Positions 17,289 through 25,406 of a stretch of 50,601 nucleotides of DNA are shown here, piece by piece. The DNA comes from a cf. Phormidesmis sp. LEGE 11477. Lineage in GTDB: Bacteria > Cyanobacteriota > Cyanobacteriia > Phormidesmidales > Phormidesmidaceae. Each line of letters begins with the position of its first letter. Position 1 is the stretch's first letter. Under the pieces are notes generated by a model, which saw nothing but the letters and a program-made list of their open reading frames with translations, was not told where the DNA came from and did no database searches. Where the stretch lies: contig NZ_JADEXO010000036.1 of assembly GCF_015207105.1 (NCBI RefSeq), forward strand, positions 1 to 50,601. The letters run 5' to 3'. Position numbers and translations under genes: made by a program.

Positions 17289-18113
17289 CTACACTGCGCT
17301 GTTCTCTAGGTCACTAGGCTTTAGATCAGCTTCTAGGTCATTACCTTCTAGGTTACTGGCTTCTAGGTCACTGGCTTCTAGATCATACAAAGCCGTTAGC
17401 TGCTCAGCACTTACCTGGGCACTGGGTAAGTCGAACAAAATGCGTCCCTGACGTAGACCGATAATGCGATCACAATAAGTCTGCGCTAGTACCACGTCAT
17501 GCAGGCTCACCACCAGCGTTCTGTTCTTTCCTAAATGCGATAGCAGCGCCATCATATCGTGCGATCGCGCTGGATCGACGCTTGCCACCGGCTCATCAGC
17601 TAACACAATTTTGGGATCTTGTACCAGCACCCGCGCCAGAGCTACCCGCTGCTGCTGTCCGCCCGAAAGCCGATCGGTCCGTGCGTAGAGCTTATCGGCG
17701 ATCCCTAGCTGAGCCAGCGCCTGTCTAGCTGCGTTCACCTGCTGAGGCCAAACCAAAGACCACAGCGCTTTCCACAGCGGCCATCGTCCCAAATGTCCAG
17801 CGTTGACGTTATGAATCACTGATAAATTCTCGATTAGCTGGTGCTGCTGATAGACGGTGCCAACCTGCCTCTGTAGCTTTCTGCGCCGAGAACCCTGTAG
17901 CTGGTTAATCGCTTTGCCAAGCACCTGCACAGAGCCCTGGCTAGGACTCATCGATCCGTTAAGCAAGCTGAGCAATGTGCTTTTGCCCGCGCCGCTCGGC
18001 CCTACAAGAGCGACTTTTTCACCGGGTGCGATCGCCAGACTCACCGCCTGCAACGCCACCACCGACCCAAACTGACAGCTAACCGATTCCAATCTCAGCG
18101 CGGCTCTAGTCAT
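17289..18113 (-). CDS. phnC: PhnC-type ABC transporter ATP-binding protein
   Basis: This is the ATPase of the uptake system. Walker A is GPSGAGKSTLL (near residue 38), the Q-loop region is GTVYQQHQLIENLSVIHNV, the signature is LSGGQQQRVALARVL, Walker B is IVLADEPVASVDP and the switch histidine lies in VVSLHDVVLA. The FQQHQLI-type Q-loop and ASVDP are usual in PhnC. The final 30-odd residues (ASDLEASNLEGNDLEADL...) are a pentapeptide-periodic extension made by a 15-bp tandem repeat and are absent from normal PhnC. It lies 45 bp downstream of phnD and 10 bp upstream of phnE. Confidence 0.92.
   Translation of the reverse strand: MTRAALRLESVSCQFGSVVALQAVSLAIAPGEKVALVGPSGAGKSTLLSLLNGSMSPSQGSVQVLGKAINQLQGSRRRKLQRQVGTVYQQHQLIENLSVIHNVNAGHLGRWPLWKALWSLVWPQQVNAARQALAQLGIADKLYARTDRLSGGQQQRVALARVLVQDPKIVLADEPVASVDPARSHDMMALLSHLGKNRTLVVSLHDVVLAQTYCDRIIGLRQGRILFDLPSAQVSAEQLTALYDLEASDLEASNLEGNDLEADLKPSDLENSAV
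17331..17390. repeat. 15-bp tandem repeat at the 3' end of phnC, 4 clear copies
   Basis: Units TTCTAGGTCATTACC, TTCTAGGTTACTGGC, TTCTAGGTCACTGGC and TTCTAGATCATACAA start at 17331, 17346, 17361 and 17376. Two decayed units continue to about 17302. They encode a DLEAS/NLEGN-type tail on PhnC. Confidence 0.85.
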
Positions 18114-18158
18114 AGGCTACTGGTCATTAGCGACTAATCACTGTCTGCTGGTCATGGG

Positions 18159-19133
18159 CTATTGAATCTTGCCAATCTCGCGACCGACCGCTTCGATTTG
18201 TGCGTAGTTTTCGTTCTCAGTTTCGATAAACTTATCGGCTCCAAACAGATCCAAAATAGCTGCTTGGTCAGGGTCATTTTTATCCAACTTCAGCAGCGCG
18301 CTCTGAATTTCCTGGGTGAAACCCTCGCCAAATTTCTCATTAACCGCTTCACTGTTGACTACCCAGTGATAGTTGTAATAGGCCGGTGTCTCCCAAATCG
18401 CCTGAACCTTGCTCTCGTCTACTGCACCTGCAGCTAAACGATCCAACCACACCTGCTCATTGATCGCGCCTATGTCATAGGTCCCCGCTTCAACCAGCTT
18501 GATAGTGGCATCATGAGAGCCCGAGAACCCCGGTTCGCGATCAAAGTCAGACAGCTCCACACCTGATTCTGCCAAGAAGTACTGAGGCATCAGTCGGCCA
18601 GAGGTAGAGGATTCGGAGCCAAATGTGATGGTTTTACCCTTCAGTTCGACTAGCTCGGTGGGATCGGTAATCGGGGCAATGTTGCTAGTGGTGCTAGCGA
18701 TGAAGATAGAATGAAATTCGGCGTCGATGTCTCTTTGGGCGATCGCCTCTGCATCCGGCACCTGAATCCTAGCTTGCACGCCTGTTAGCGCCCCAAACCA
18801 AACGAGATCGAGATCTCCCACTTTGAAAGCGGTAACGGCGGCTGCGTAGTCTGTCACGGGCTGATAGGTAACCGATACTCCTAGCTCTTCGCTCAAGTAT
18901 TCAGACAAAATTCCATATAGCCGCTGCAGCTTTTCGGGGTCTTGGTCGGGGATAGCACCAACAGTCAAAGTTTGGGTCGACGCCGTGGCATCTGCCGCCT
19001 GCTCCTGCGGGCTCTGCGCTTGTGTGCCCTGCTCTTGAGTAACGCCACAGCTCCAGCCGATAGATGATAAGAGGGCGAAACTGCAAAAGGACAGCAGCAG
19101 CGAACGTCTGCGGTAGCGTCGAGAATGTGTCAT
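18159..19133 (-). CDS. phnD: PhnD-like substrate-binding protein (phosphonate, phosphite or selenate)
   Basis: This is the periplasmic binding component, first gene of the operon. A signal peptide with a Cys (LLSFCSFALLSSIGWSC, about 13-29) suggests a lipoprotein, though the lipobox is loose. The mature domain has GAIPDQDPEKLQRLYGILSE, VTDYAAAVTAFKVGDLDLVWFG and GSESSTSGRLMPQYFL. The last is the oxyanion-binding loop typical of PhnD proteins. The IPDQDPEKLQRLYG pattern resembles the group annotated as putative selenate-binding, so phosphonate should not be assumed. No phn C-P lyase, ptxD or selenium genes are nearby to decide the ligand. Confidence 0.87.
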   Translation of the reverse strand: MTHSRRYRRRSLLLSFCSFALLSSIGWSCGVTQEQGTQAQSPQEQAADATASTQTLTVGAIPDQDPEKLQRLYGILSEYLSEELGVSVTYQPVTDYAAAVTAFKVGDLDLVWFGALTGVQARIQVPDAEAIAQRDIDAEFHSIFIASTTSNIAPITDPTELVELKGKTITFGSESSTSGRLMPQYFLAESGVELSDFDREPGFSGSHDATIKLVEAGTYDIGAINEQVWLDRLAAGAVDESKVQAIWETPAYYNYHWVVNSEAVNEKFGEGFTQEIQSALLKLDKNDPDQAAILDLFGADKFIETENENYAQIEAVGREIGKIQ

Positions 19134-19814
19134 CTAGCTGAAATTACCCAGTTTAGTCAGGGTAATGAGGATAGCAAGTTTTGATAGGTGCAGGCAATGA
19201 GTTTTCCCCAGGCGCGATCGCAATTCCGGGCTACAGCGGTTCTAGAAAAACTCTAAGAACCAAAGAGGGAAATTCTGCTCTGTCCATACTTCAGAACAAG
19301 CTAAGCTTCCTGATATTCATATAGTCTGATGATTTTTGAGCACAAATATACTAGCCGCAAAGCACCGCTATGTATAGGATCTGAGCGCGACAGTGTAAAG
19401 GCACTTGCCCATTCGTGCAATAGCTCAAGGCGCGAAAATTAATTAGTCAACAATTCCTGAGCGAGCGTTAGTTTTTATCTTTGCATAGAGTCTTGCGGCA
19501 GTTTTCCACCGATTTGCCAAAAGTTTTCCACAGTCTAGAGAAAGTTTTCCACAGGTTTTTACACAAAATCAGCAGGTTCAAGGTCTTCTTGGGATTACGC
19601 TCAACTTGAAGCTTTAAAATGAGAAAATACGTGAATACTATGAATTTATATAAACTAAAATGGTTGAAAGTACTGATCTCTCGTTCAGAGATAATCTTTA
19701 CGAGAGACGACTGCTAATATTTTTATCATTGACAAAGCTTGATTTAGTCAGCAGAATACTTCGACAGCCTGCTTATGAAAGTGGGCAAACAACAGGCGCT
19801 ACGCAGAGGTTTCT
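19134..19814. other. 681-bp non-coding region with DnaA-box cluster and AT-rich stretch
   Basis: No credible ORF and no tRNA or other RNA gene is visible. It separates the leftward uptake operon from the rightward DUF2811 gene. The right half holds four DnaA-box-like 9-mers (19502-19565) and then an AT-rich stretch around 19605-19700. It is the longest intergenic space in the window and a candidate replication or regulatory region. Confidence 0.6.
19502..19565 (+). promoter_or_regulatory. cluster of DnaA-box-like sites
   Basis: Four same-strand 9-mers are present: TTTTCCACC (19502-19510), TTTTCCACA (19524-19532), TTTTCCACA (19545-19553) and TTTTACACA (19557-19565). TTTTCCACA is a recognised cyanobacterial form of the DnaA box. 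Start-to-start distances of 22 and 21 bp place the first three about two helical turns apart, so they would face the same side of the DNA. An AT-rich segment follows within 50-130 bp. DnaA binding is a good inference; origin function is not shown. Confidence 0.65.
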
Positions 19815-20021
19815 ATGCAGCTAAATGTCAGTGTTTTAGCAGAAATTCCTGAGGATCTTCACAACGCTTTAAGAAGCTTTCTAGAAACTCATCCGACTTG
19901 GGATCAAGACAGAATGTACGCTGCGGCGCTGTCTTTGTTCTTGCTACAAAACGGGCAAAAGGAAGGCGATCGCACCCCTTCGAGAATTTACTTAGATACT
20001 TTGTTCGACTACGCTCGCTGA
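19815..20021 (+). CDS. DUF2811 family protein
   Basis: This small 68-residue cyanobacterial protein has VSVLAEIPEDLHNALRSFLETHPTWDQDRMYAAALSLFLLQNGQ (about 5-48), then YLDTLFDYAR at the C terminus. It matches the DUF2811 family in length and pattern. Function is unknown; the predicted helix-turn-helix-like or ribbon-helix-helix-like compactness is only suggestive. It is the first gene to the right of the DnaA-box region and is followed by a short hairpin at 20056. Confidence 0.85.
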   Translation: MQLNVSVLAEIPEDLHNALRSFLETHPTWDQDRMYAAALSLFLLQNGQKEGDRTPSRIYLDTLFDYAR

Positions 20022-20055
20022 GTAAGTCAATCGACCGCAACGAGAACGACCTAAG

Positions 20056-20075
20056 CCAGCAGAGGGGACTGCTGG
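20056..20075 (+). terminator. possible hairpin terminator after the DUF2811 gene
   Basis: CCAGCAG (20056-20062) and CTGCTGG (20069-20075) form a perfect 7-bp stem with a 6-nt loop. Only a weak T-rich stretch follows (ATCTTTTG at about 20084), so termination may be partial. Confidence 0.4.
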
Positions 20076-20139
20076 ACTTCCCCATCTTTTGACAATTTGG
20101 GTATAGTAGGTTAAGCCGTATCGCAAGTGTTAGACAGCC

Positions 20140-20889
20140 ATGTCTGCAAGTCCTGCTGATCGGGCGACTGCTAGTCAAGTAGCCCATCGGACAGCGACGC
20201 AGGATTCTTTGCTACTCAGAGAAGTATTACAGAGTATTAGTGCGCGGAGCTGCCCGAAAACATACAACTTTCATATGCATACCTACTGCTCTGACGGAAA
20301 GCTAGCGCCCGCAGAGCTCATGGAGCAGGCTCTTAAGCTCGGTCTGCGAGGTATTGCCATCACCGATCACCATACGCTCAAAGGCTATCGTCAGGCCGAA
20401 GCCTGGATGGAAGACTGGCGCTGGCACAATCCTTCTAACTGGCGAAAGCGTTCTAAGCCGGGCGTTAAGACCTTACCTAAAGTTTGGACAGGTATCGAAA
20501 TTACCTCTCTTCTAGCCGACACTGACGTTCATATCCTCGGCTACGCCTTCAAACCCACAGACGAAGCGATTCGACCCTACAGCAAAGGGGCCGCACCTAA
20601 AGGCAAAGACCGTGAAGCGAGCAACGTTATCCGCGCTATTCAGTCGGCTGGTGGAATTGCTGTACTGGCTCATCCTGTGCGCTATCGCACCAACGAAGAG
20701 ATTTTGATTCGCGCTGCGTTTGAGTTAGGGATCGATGGGGTCGAAACCTATTATGCTTACGATAATCCCAAGGTTTGGCGGCCTAGTCCCGGTAAAACTG
20801 AACGGGTGGCCGCGCTTGCCAAAGAATTAGATCTACTCAGCAGTTGTGGCACTGATACACATGGCAAAGTTATTACTAGACGTCTTTGA
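20140..20889 (+). CDS. PHP-domain metal-dependent phosphoesterase
   Basis: The PHP superfamily contains metal-dependent phosphoesterases acting on nucleotides, oligonucleotides or sugar phosphates. The first motif FHMHTYCSDG has His45 and His47, followed by LKLGLRGIAITDHHTLKGY with Asp76-His77-His78, GIEITS with the conserved Glu, GGIAVLAHPVRY and the terminal GTDTHG. All metal-binding motifs of the stand-alone PHP (TrpH/YciV-like) group are visible. An insert of Trp/Lys-rich sequence follows the second motif (WMEDWRWHNPSNWRKRSKPG). The substrate is unknown. Confidence 0.88.
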   Translation: MSASPADRATASQVAHRTATQDSLLLREVLQSISARSCPKTYNFHMHTYCSDGKLAPAELMEQALKLGLRGIAITDHHTLKGYRQAEAWMEDWRWHNPSNWRKRSKPGVKTLPKVWTGIEITSLLADTDVHILGYAFKPTDEAIRPYSKGAAPKGKDREASNVIRAIQSAGGIAVLAHPVRYRTNEEILIRAAFELGIDGVETYYAYDNPKVWRPSPGKTERVAALAKELDLLSSCGTDTHGKVITRRL

Positions 20890-21015
20890 ACCGCGTCTTT
20901 GAAAACCGCGTGAAAGCCGAATCTTTCTAGCTTCACCCTACTCACCTCAGCTCAACTGCTCTTGTTTGTTCGGTGTAGTAAGCAAAGTGGGGGGAGCTAT
21001 AGCTGCCGTCAAAGC

Positions 21016-22281
21016 CTACCCATCGATATCTTCGGCTGCGTCTGGCAGTTCTTCTACGCAGCCACTTGGCTGATAGAGCACCTCTACGCTCACCTGATAC
21101 TGAGTCGGCATTGCTAGCTGGCCAAAGTCACTACGCTCAACCGCATCTAGAGCCTGACGATTGAGTAAGTCATAGCCGATGCTTTTGAGGACTTTGGTCT
21201 CTTCTTGACTGCCATCAGGGTTGACGACTACGCCGATTAAGCCGTCCGCTGGTGGGTTGTCTTTGCACACTTTGAAATTAGAGTCGATGGTGATCTCAGC
21301 CTGCTGGGTGTCTATTTCGCTTTTGTTTTCAGCAGTTTCTGTCAGCCATGCCTGCAAGTTAGCATCGGCTTCTGCTTGTGATACGTCTGTCGGATCGTAA
21401 ATAAACCCGGCTAGTAGACGACTAGAATCCCCCTGAGCTGGTGCCACATCGATCGAATCTGATGGCAAAACAGTAATATCTGCCGATTCAGTTAGCGTCT
21501 CATCTGGCGTCTCTGTGCCTTCGGACGCTGCAGGCGAGTCTGTGCCTTCTAATAGAGCAGCGCCCTCCGTAGACGCCTGGTTTTCGGTTGCTGCTAAGGC
21601 ATCTTCGATAGAGCGGGGTGTTGTCTGTAAATCCGATGCAGAAGGCGTTCCTTCATCTGTAGACGAGTCTGGCATAGATAAGTTTGGCAGGGTTGGCTCT
21701 GCCGAGTTGCCGTCGCCGCCTGGCACAATTGATAGGTTGCCGGCTGTCACATTGGGAAGTGAGGTCGCAGGCGGTGGCAAAACAGAAACGGCGGGCCTTT
21801 GTCTGACAGATGGCGAAGGTAGGGTTCTAAACGCAGATGGATTAACAGGGGTTCTAGGCACTCTAAAAGTACGATTTGCAGTGGGTCTGCGGGTCTGCAA
21901 CGTCGGCGATGGCAGCCGCCTAGCGGGTGTAGGCTTGCGCTGCAGACGACTGCGATTGGAGGTAGAAAGATCAAGGGGTAGGCCCAATCCACCGCTGAGT
22001 CCAGTAGGGCTAGGGGGCAAAACACGAGGCTGAGCAAAGGCAGGCAGACGGCTGCGCTCCGCCGGGGTGAGCTGTACGAGCGGGACAATAGTCTCTTCGG
22101 CTTCTTCTTGTTGCGCCGCTTCACTGAGGGCAGCAAAGGAAAAACTGGTCCGAGGGCCAAAGGCAAAGAAGAGAGCATGAACGCCTAGCGAAAGCAAAAC
22201 GCCAGCAGCGGTGGGACTAACAAATTTCGCTGTCTGGTAGAAAGGACGAACAGCTGATTTTAGTCGAGAGGAAAAGGCCAT
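21016..22281 (-). CDS. TonB-like energy transducer protein
   Basis: The 421-residue protein has the TonB plan: a single N-terminal transmembrane helix (FVSPTAAGVLLSLGVHALFFAF, about 20-41, with the helix His often seen in TonB), then a very long Pro/Arg/Ser/Thr-rich and later acidic periplasmic linker (about 60-290). A C-terminal domain at about 330-410 contains GLIGVVVNPDGSQEETKVLKSIGYDLLNRQALDAV, which matches the TonB C-terminal fold. It would couple inner-membrane proton motive force to outer-membrane receptors. No exbB/exbD or receptor gene is adjacent. It is followed downstream (21016) by the convergent PHP gene. Confidence 0.82.
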   Translation of the reverse strand: MAFSSRLKSAVRPFYQTAKFVSPTAAGVLLSLGVHALFFAFGPRTSFSFAALSEAAQQEEAEETIVPLVQLTPAERSRLPAFAQPRVLPPSPTGLSGGLGLPLDLSTSNRSRLQRKPTPARRLPSPTLQTRRPTANRTFRVPRTPVNPSAFRTLPSPSVRQRPAVSVLPPPATSLPNVTAGNLSIVPGGDGNSAEPTLPNLSMPDSSTDEGTPSASDLQTTPRSIEDALAATENQASTEGAALLEGTDSPAASEGTETPDETLTESADITVLPSDSIDVAPAQGDSSRLLAGFIYDPTDVSQAEADANLQAWLTETAENKSEIDTQQAEITIDSNFKVCKDNPPADGLIGVVVNPDGSQEETKVLKSIGYDLLNRQALDAVERSDFGQLAMPTQYQVSVEVLYQPSGCVEELPDAAEDIDG

Positions 22282-22514
22282 GACTTTCGGACAGTAATTA
22301 ATGTTTATCGACGGCGCGTGTTTATAAGAGGCGCGTATGTCTATAGGTGTGTTTTAGAGTGGGTCTGGTGTGTGACTACTGCATCTAGCGTAGGCGATTT
22401 GAGTAAAAAGCTGATCTTGGGTGTATGCCAATTTCGAGGAGAAAACCGCTTTTGTTGTAACTCGCTGTCGTTTGATAGCAAAGAACATCTAGATCATAGG
22501 TCAACCACACGAGG

Positions 22515-23273
22515 TCACTCGTTTCGCACAATCATGATCGAGAAGTAGGGAAGCTCTAGATTTGGATGGCGCTGTAAGTCAGTGTAAATAACCTGGTCGG
22601 TTTTGGTGGCATTTTGGACGACATGGCTACTCGCTAATAGCTGACGCCTAGCCAGTATTTCCCAAACCTGAGCGTAGACACTGCTGACCTTCATCAAGAC
22701 AACGACTTCTGCTGAGTCTAGTGCAGTTTCTAGCTGCTGAGCATCGTAGAGCGCAGGCAAGACGGTCAATCTTTGATGTTGATAGGTGAGGGGAATGCCA
22801 AGGGCAGCAGCGGCAGCCATAGGGGAAGAGATGCCTGCGATCGCCCTTACCCTAGCGGCAGGGTGCTGCTGCTGCAAGCTCTGCGCCAAATAAGTAAACG
22901 TACTATAAAAGCTAATATCACCTTCGCAGGCAAAGGCAACATCCCCCTTTTGTAAATAGGGCCAGACCTCCTCAGCAGCCTGCTGCCAGGCAGCGCTTAG
23001 CTGTTCTAGATCTTGCACATAGGGAAAGTGCAGGGGTAGCTGCGTTTGTGCTGGAGATAGCCACGGGGCAATAATTCGCTCGGCAACCCCAGGCCGACCG
23101 CGTAGTCCGGCTGGGAATGCAACCACAGGGACCGAACGCAAACAGCTAAGTGCCTTCACTGTAATTAACTCTGGATCGCCAGGGCCAACGCCTAGTCCAT
23201 AAAGTGTGCCTAATGGCGGGTCTGTAGGCGATCTTTTCGAGGGCACTGGCGGCTGACTGAGCGGGCTCCCCAT
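22515..23273 (-). CDS. cobI: precorrin-2 C20-methyltransferase
   Basis: CobI/CbiL methylates C20 of precorrin-2 (or Co-factor II) with SAM in cobalamin synthesis. The 252-residue protein shows the tetrapyrrole-methyltransferase fold: GTLYGLGVGPGDPELITVKAL (about 22-42), FACEGDISFYSTFTYL (the family's GDxxxYST motif), AIAGISSPMAAAAALGIPL and VVVLMKVS. Its start is 2 bp from the end of the antiporter gene upstream, implying co-transcription, but I see no functional link. No cobalamin riboswitch consensus is apparent upstream of the pair. Confidence 0.92.
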   Translation of the reverse strand: MGSPLSQPPVPSKRSPTDPPLGTLYGLGVGPGDPELITVKALSCLRSVPVVAFPAGLRGRPGVAERIIAPWLSPAQTQLPLHFPYVQDLEQLSAAWQQAAEEVWPYLQKGDVAFACEGDISFYSTFTYLAQSLQQQHPAARVRAIAGISSPMAAAAALGIPLTYQHQRLTVLPALYDAQQLETALDSAEVVVLMKVSSVYAQVWEILARRQLLASSHVVQNATKTDQVIYTDLQRHPNLELPYFSIMIVRNE

Positions 23274-23275
23274 CG

Positions 23276-25324
23276 CTAGGGTTCCTCGATCATCTTGCCA
23301 GGTTTGACCACCTTAGTGGTTTTCGGTTTGGAAGTGTCTTTAGGTTTGGATGGCGCTGGCTGAGGTCGACCAGATTTGGGCTCCTGGCTGTCTTGGCTAC
23401 GGTCTAAGGCTTTTTGGTCGGCTGAGTTATCTGCTGACTTTTCAGCCCCTGCCTTCGAGTCTTCTGGGACCGGTTTAATAATCTGTCGGGAGGGTTTGCG
23501 AGCGCCGGACAGCCGCTTGAGCAGTTGAGGGGTAGGATCGTGAATCAGATAGGTGAGCTGACTGCCGACAGGCCACTCAGTTTGGCCCAGGGCGACTTCT
23601 AGCTTTTCGGCTTGTTCTATTACCAGCGGGATAACGTCACCGTCTTCGATCAGGTTATTGACCTGTTCTCTTTGGGGGGCGATCGCATCTCCAGTAAAGT
23701 CATACGTTCCCATCTGGACCGCATCGTCAGTGATGTATGTATTCCATTTCTTCACAGGCAGCCGGGGCGTTTTGACCTCTCCTCTGGTCTTATTGTTTTT
23801 AGTTTCGACAGCGCCTGCTTGAGATCGAGGCAGTACGGCAAACACTCTAGGCGGCTGAAACTCTTCTTGCGCCCGCTCTGCAATCACAGAGTTCACTTCT
23901 CCGTTGTTTGTCACCGCTAAGAAAGTACCGATAGAGCTGAGGCCAGCCTCTTCTAAAATTTCCCCATTCATCGCCGAGCCCACAAACACATCAAAGCCTT
24001 CTTCATGAGCTTTGTCACAAGCAGCTTTGTCAGTATCGATAATCACAACTGATTCGCCTCTGCCTTTGAACAAACGCCCGATCTTGAGCCCTAGCGGATT
24101 GCAGCCAACAATCACCACCCCTGTGGCGCTGCTAGAAGTTACCCCGAGCGCCTGGGCCAGACCACGCGCTGTCAGCCCCTGAGCAAAGACGGTCATGATG
24201 ATTGTCAAAAACACCAGTGCCTTAATCGAATCGCCCCCATTGATGCCTCGCTCTGTCAGCAAAATGGCAAACAGAGAAGCGACAGAAGCCGAAACAATTC
24301 CGCGTGGCGAAATCCAGCTCATAAAAGCCTTCTGTCGCCAGTTGAGATCGCTGTTGAGCGTACAGGCCCAAATGTTGATCGGTCGGACAACAAACATCAG
24401 AACCAGCACCGTCAGCACCGCGCCCGACCCTAGCTCAAATACGCTGGCAATCGAGAGGTCTGCTGCCAACAAAATAAATAATACCGACACCGAAAAGATC
24501 GTTAGCTGCCCTTTGAAGCGTCTCAGCAGCCGCTCTTCTGGAATTGAAATCGCCCGAACCACGATGCCCGCTGCGACCGCTGCCATTAGCCCTGACTCGT
24601 CTTGCGCGCTTTGCGCTAGGCCATACAGCCCCCAGATCCCAGCTAGCACCACCAGATTGCGAAGCTCCTCTGAGAGGAAATCAGCCTTACGTAAGAACAG
24701 CGCCATCAGAGCACCGCCCCCACCGCCGATGATAGTACCGATGCCGAGTCGAGCTAACAGACCGCCAATCACAAACACCGGGTCAGTATCGCCGTTAAGG
24801 ATAATATCTAGAACGACGACCGCCAGAATTGCGCCCACCGGATCAATCAAGACACCTTCACCCTCTAGCAGTGTGGCGATCTTGCGTTCTGCGCCGACCT
24901 GCTTCAGCAGGGGGGTGACGACGGTCGGCCCAGTCACAACGACTAGCGAAGCATACAGAAAGGCAATCGACCAAGGAAATTCTGCTAGCCAATGGGCAGC
25001 CATTCCACCACCGACTAACGTGATGAACGTACCAATCGTGATTAGATTTCGCAGACTGCCCGAAACCTTGCCAATTTCTTTGAGCTCTAGGCTCAGCCCA
25101 CCTTCAAAAAGAATCAGCGCCACGCACAGGGAGACAATGACTTCTAGGCCCACGCCTAGCGTCTGCGGCGCAATCCAGCTCAGACCATCGGTTCCCAATG
25201 CGATCCCGAAGATCAGCAGCAAGATGATGCTAGGAACCTTTAAGTAGGCTGCAATGACCTGAGCAGCAATGCCTGCTAGGACGGTCAAAACGATTTGCAG
25301 CGTGATTTCGAAGGGTGCTTCCAT
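23276..25324 (-). CDS. CPA1-type sodium/proton antiporter with C-terminal RCK (TrkA-N) domain
   Basis: This monovalent cation/proton antiporter has 682 residues. The membrane domain (about 1-390) has some 12 hydrophobic segments, including VSLCVALILFEGGLSLELKEI, VTGPTVVTPLLKQV and LLEGEGVLIDPVGAILAVVVLDIIL, the ion-binding region of NhaP relatives. A TrkA-N/RCK nucleotide-binding domain (about 397-510) starts VVIVGCNPLGLKIGRLF, a Rossmann glycine motif, with VIIDTD and VGSAMNGEILEEAGL. A TrkA-C-like part follows. The final 70 residues are a Lys/Pro/Ser-rich disordered tail. The RCK domain suggests gating by nucleotide; the specific ion is not determinable. Confidence 0.88.
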   Translation of the reverse strand: MEAPFEITLQIVLTVLAGIAAQVIAAYLKVPSIILLLIFGIALGTDGLSWIAPQTLGVGLEVIVSLCVALILFEGGLSLELKEIGKVSGSLRNLITIGTFITLVGGGMAAHWLAEFPWSIAFLYASLVVVTGPTVVTPLLKQVGAERKIATLLEGEGVLIDPVGAILAVVVLDIILNGDTDPVFVIGGLLARLGIGTIIGGGGGALMALFLRKADFLSEELRNLVVLAGIWGLYGLAQSAQDESGLMAAVAAGIVVRAISIPEERLLRRFKGQLTIFSVSVLFILLAADLSIASVFELGSGAVLTVLVLMFVVRPINIWACTLNSDLNWRQKAFMSWISPRGIVSASVASLFAILLTERGINGGDSIKALVFLTIIMTVFAQGLTARGLAQALGVTSSSATGVVIVGCNPLGLKIGRLFKGRGESVVIIDTDKAACDKAHEEGFDVFVGSAMNGEILEEAGLSSIGTFLAVTNNGEVNSVIAERAQEEFQPPRVFAVLPRSQAGAVETKNNKTRGEVKTPRLPVKKWNTYITDDAVQMGTYDFTGDAIAPQREQVNNLIEDGDVIPLVIEQAEKLEVALGQTEWPVGSQLTYLIHDPTPQLLKRLSGARKPSRQIIKPVPEDSKAGAEKSADNSADQKALDRSQDSQEPKSGRPQPAPSKPKDTSKPKTTKVVKPGKMIEEP

Positions 25325-25406
25325 TATCGGGATACTGCCAGATCATCAAGCATAGCGCCTTAAGTGAACCTCTGCGAGTGTATACGGTTTTGCTATATAC
25401 GACACT

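Noticed and set aside
19828-20187. 119-residue minus-strand ORF
   Set aside because: Overlaps the DUF2811 gene and its hairpin; the plus-strand reading is a known family.
21515-22033. 172-residue plus-strand ORF
   Set aside because: Shadow of the low-complexity linker of the TonB-like gene.
22318-22548. 76-residue plus-strand ORF between the TonB-like gene and cobI
   Set aside because: No recognisable features, and it overlaps the conserved end of cobI; the 233-bp gap looks like an ordinary intergenic region.
24195-25247. 350-residue plus-strand ORF
   Set aside because: Long, but an antisense shadow of the antiporter's membrane domain; composition (Ser/Arg/Pro/Thr-rich, no ordered segments) is what the complement of hydrophobic codons gives.
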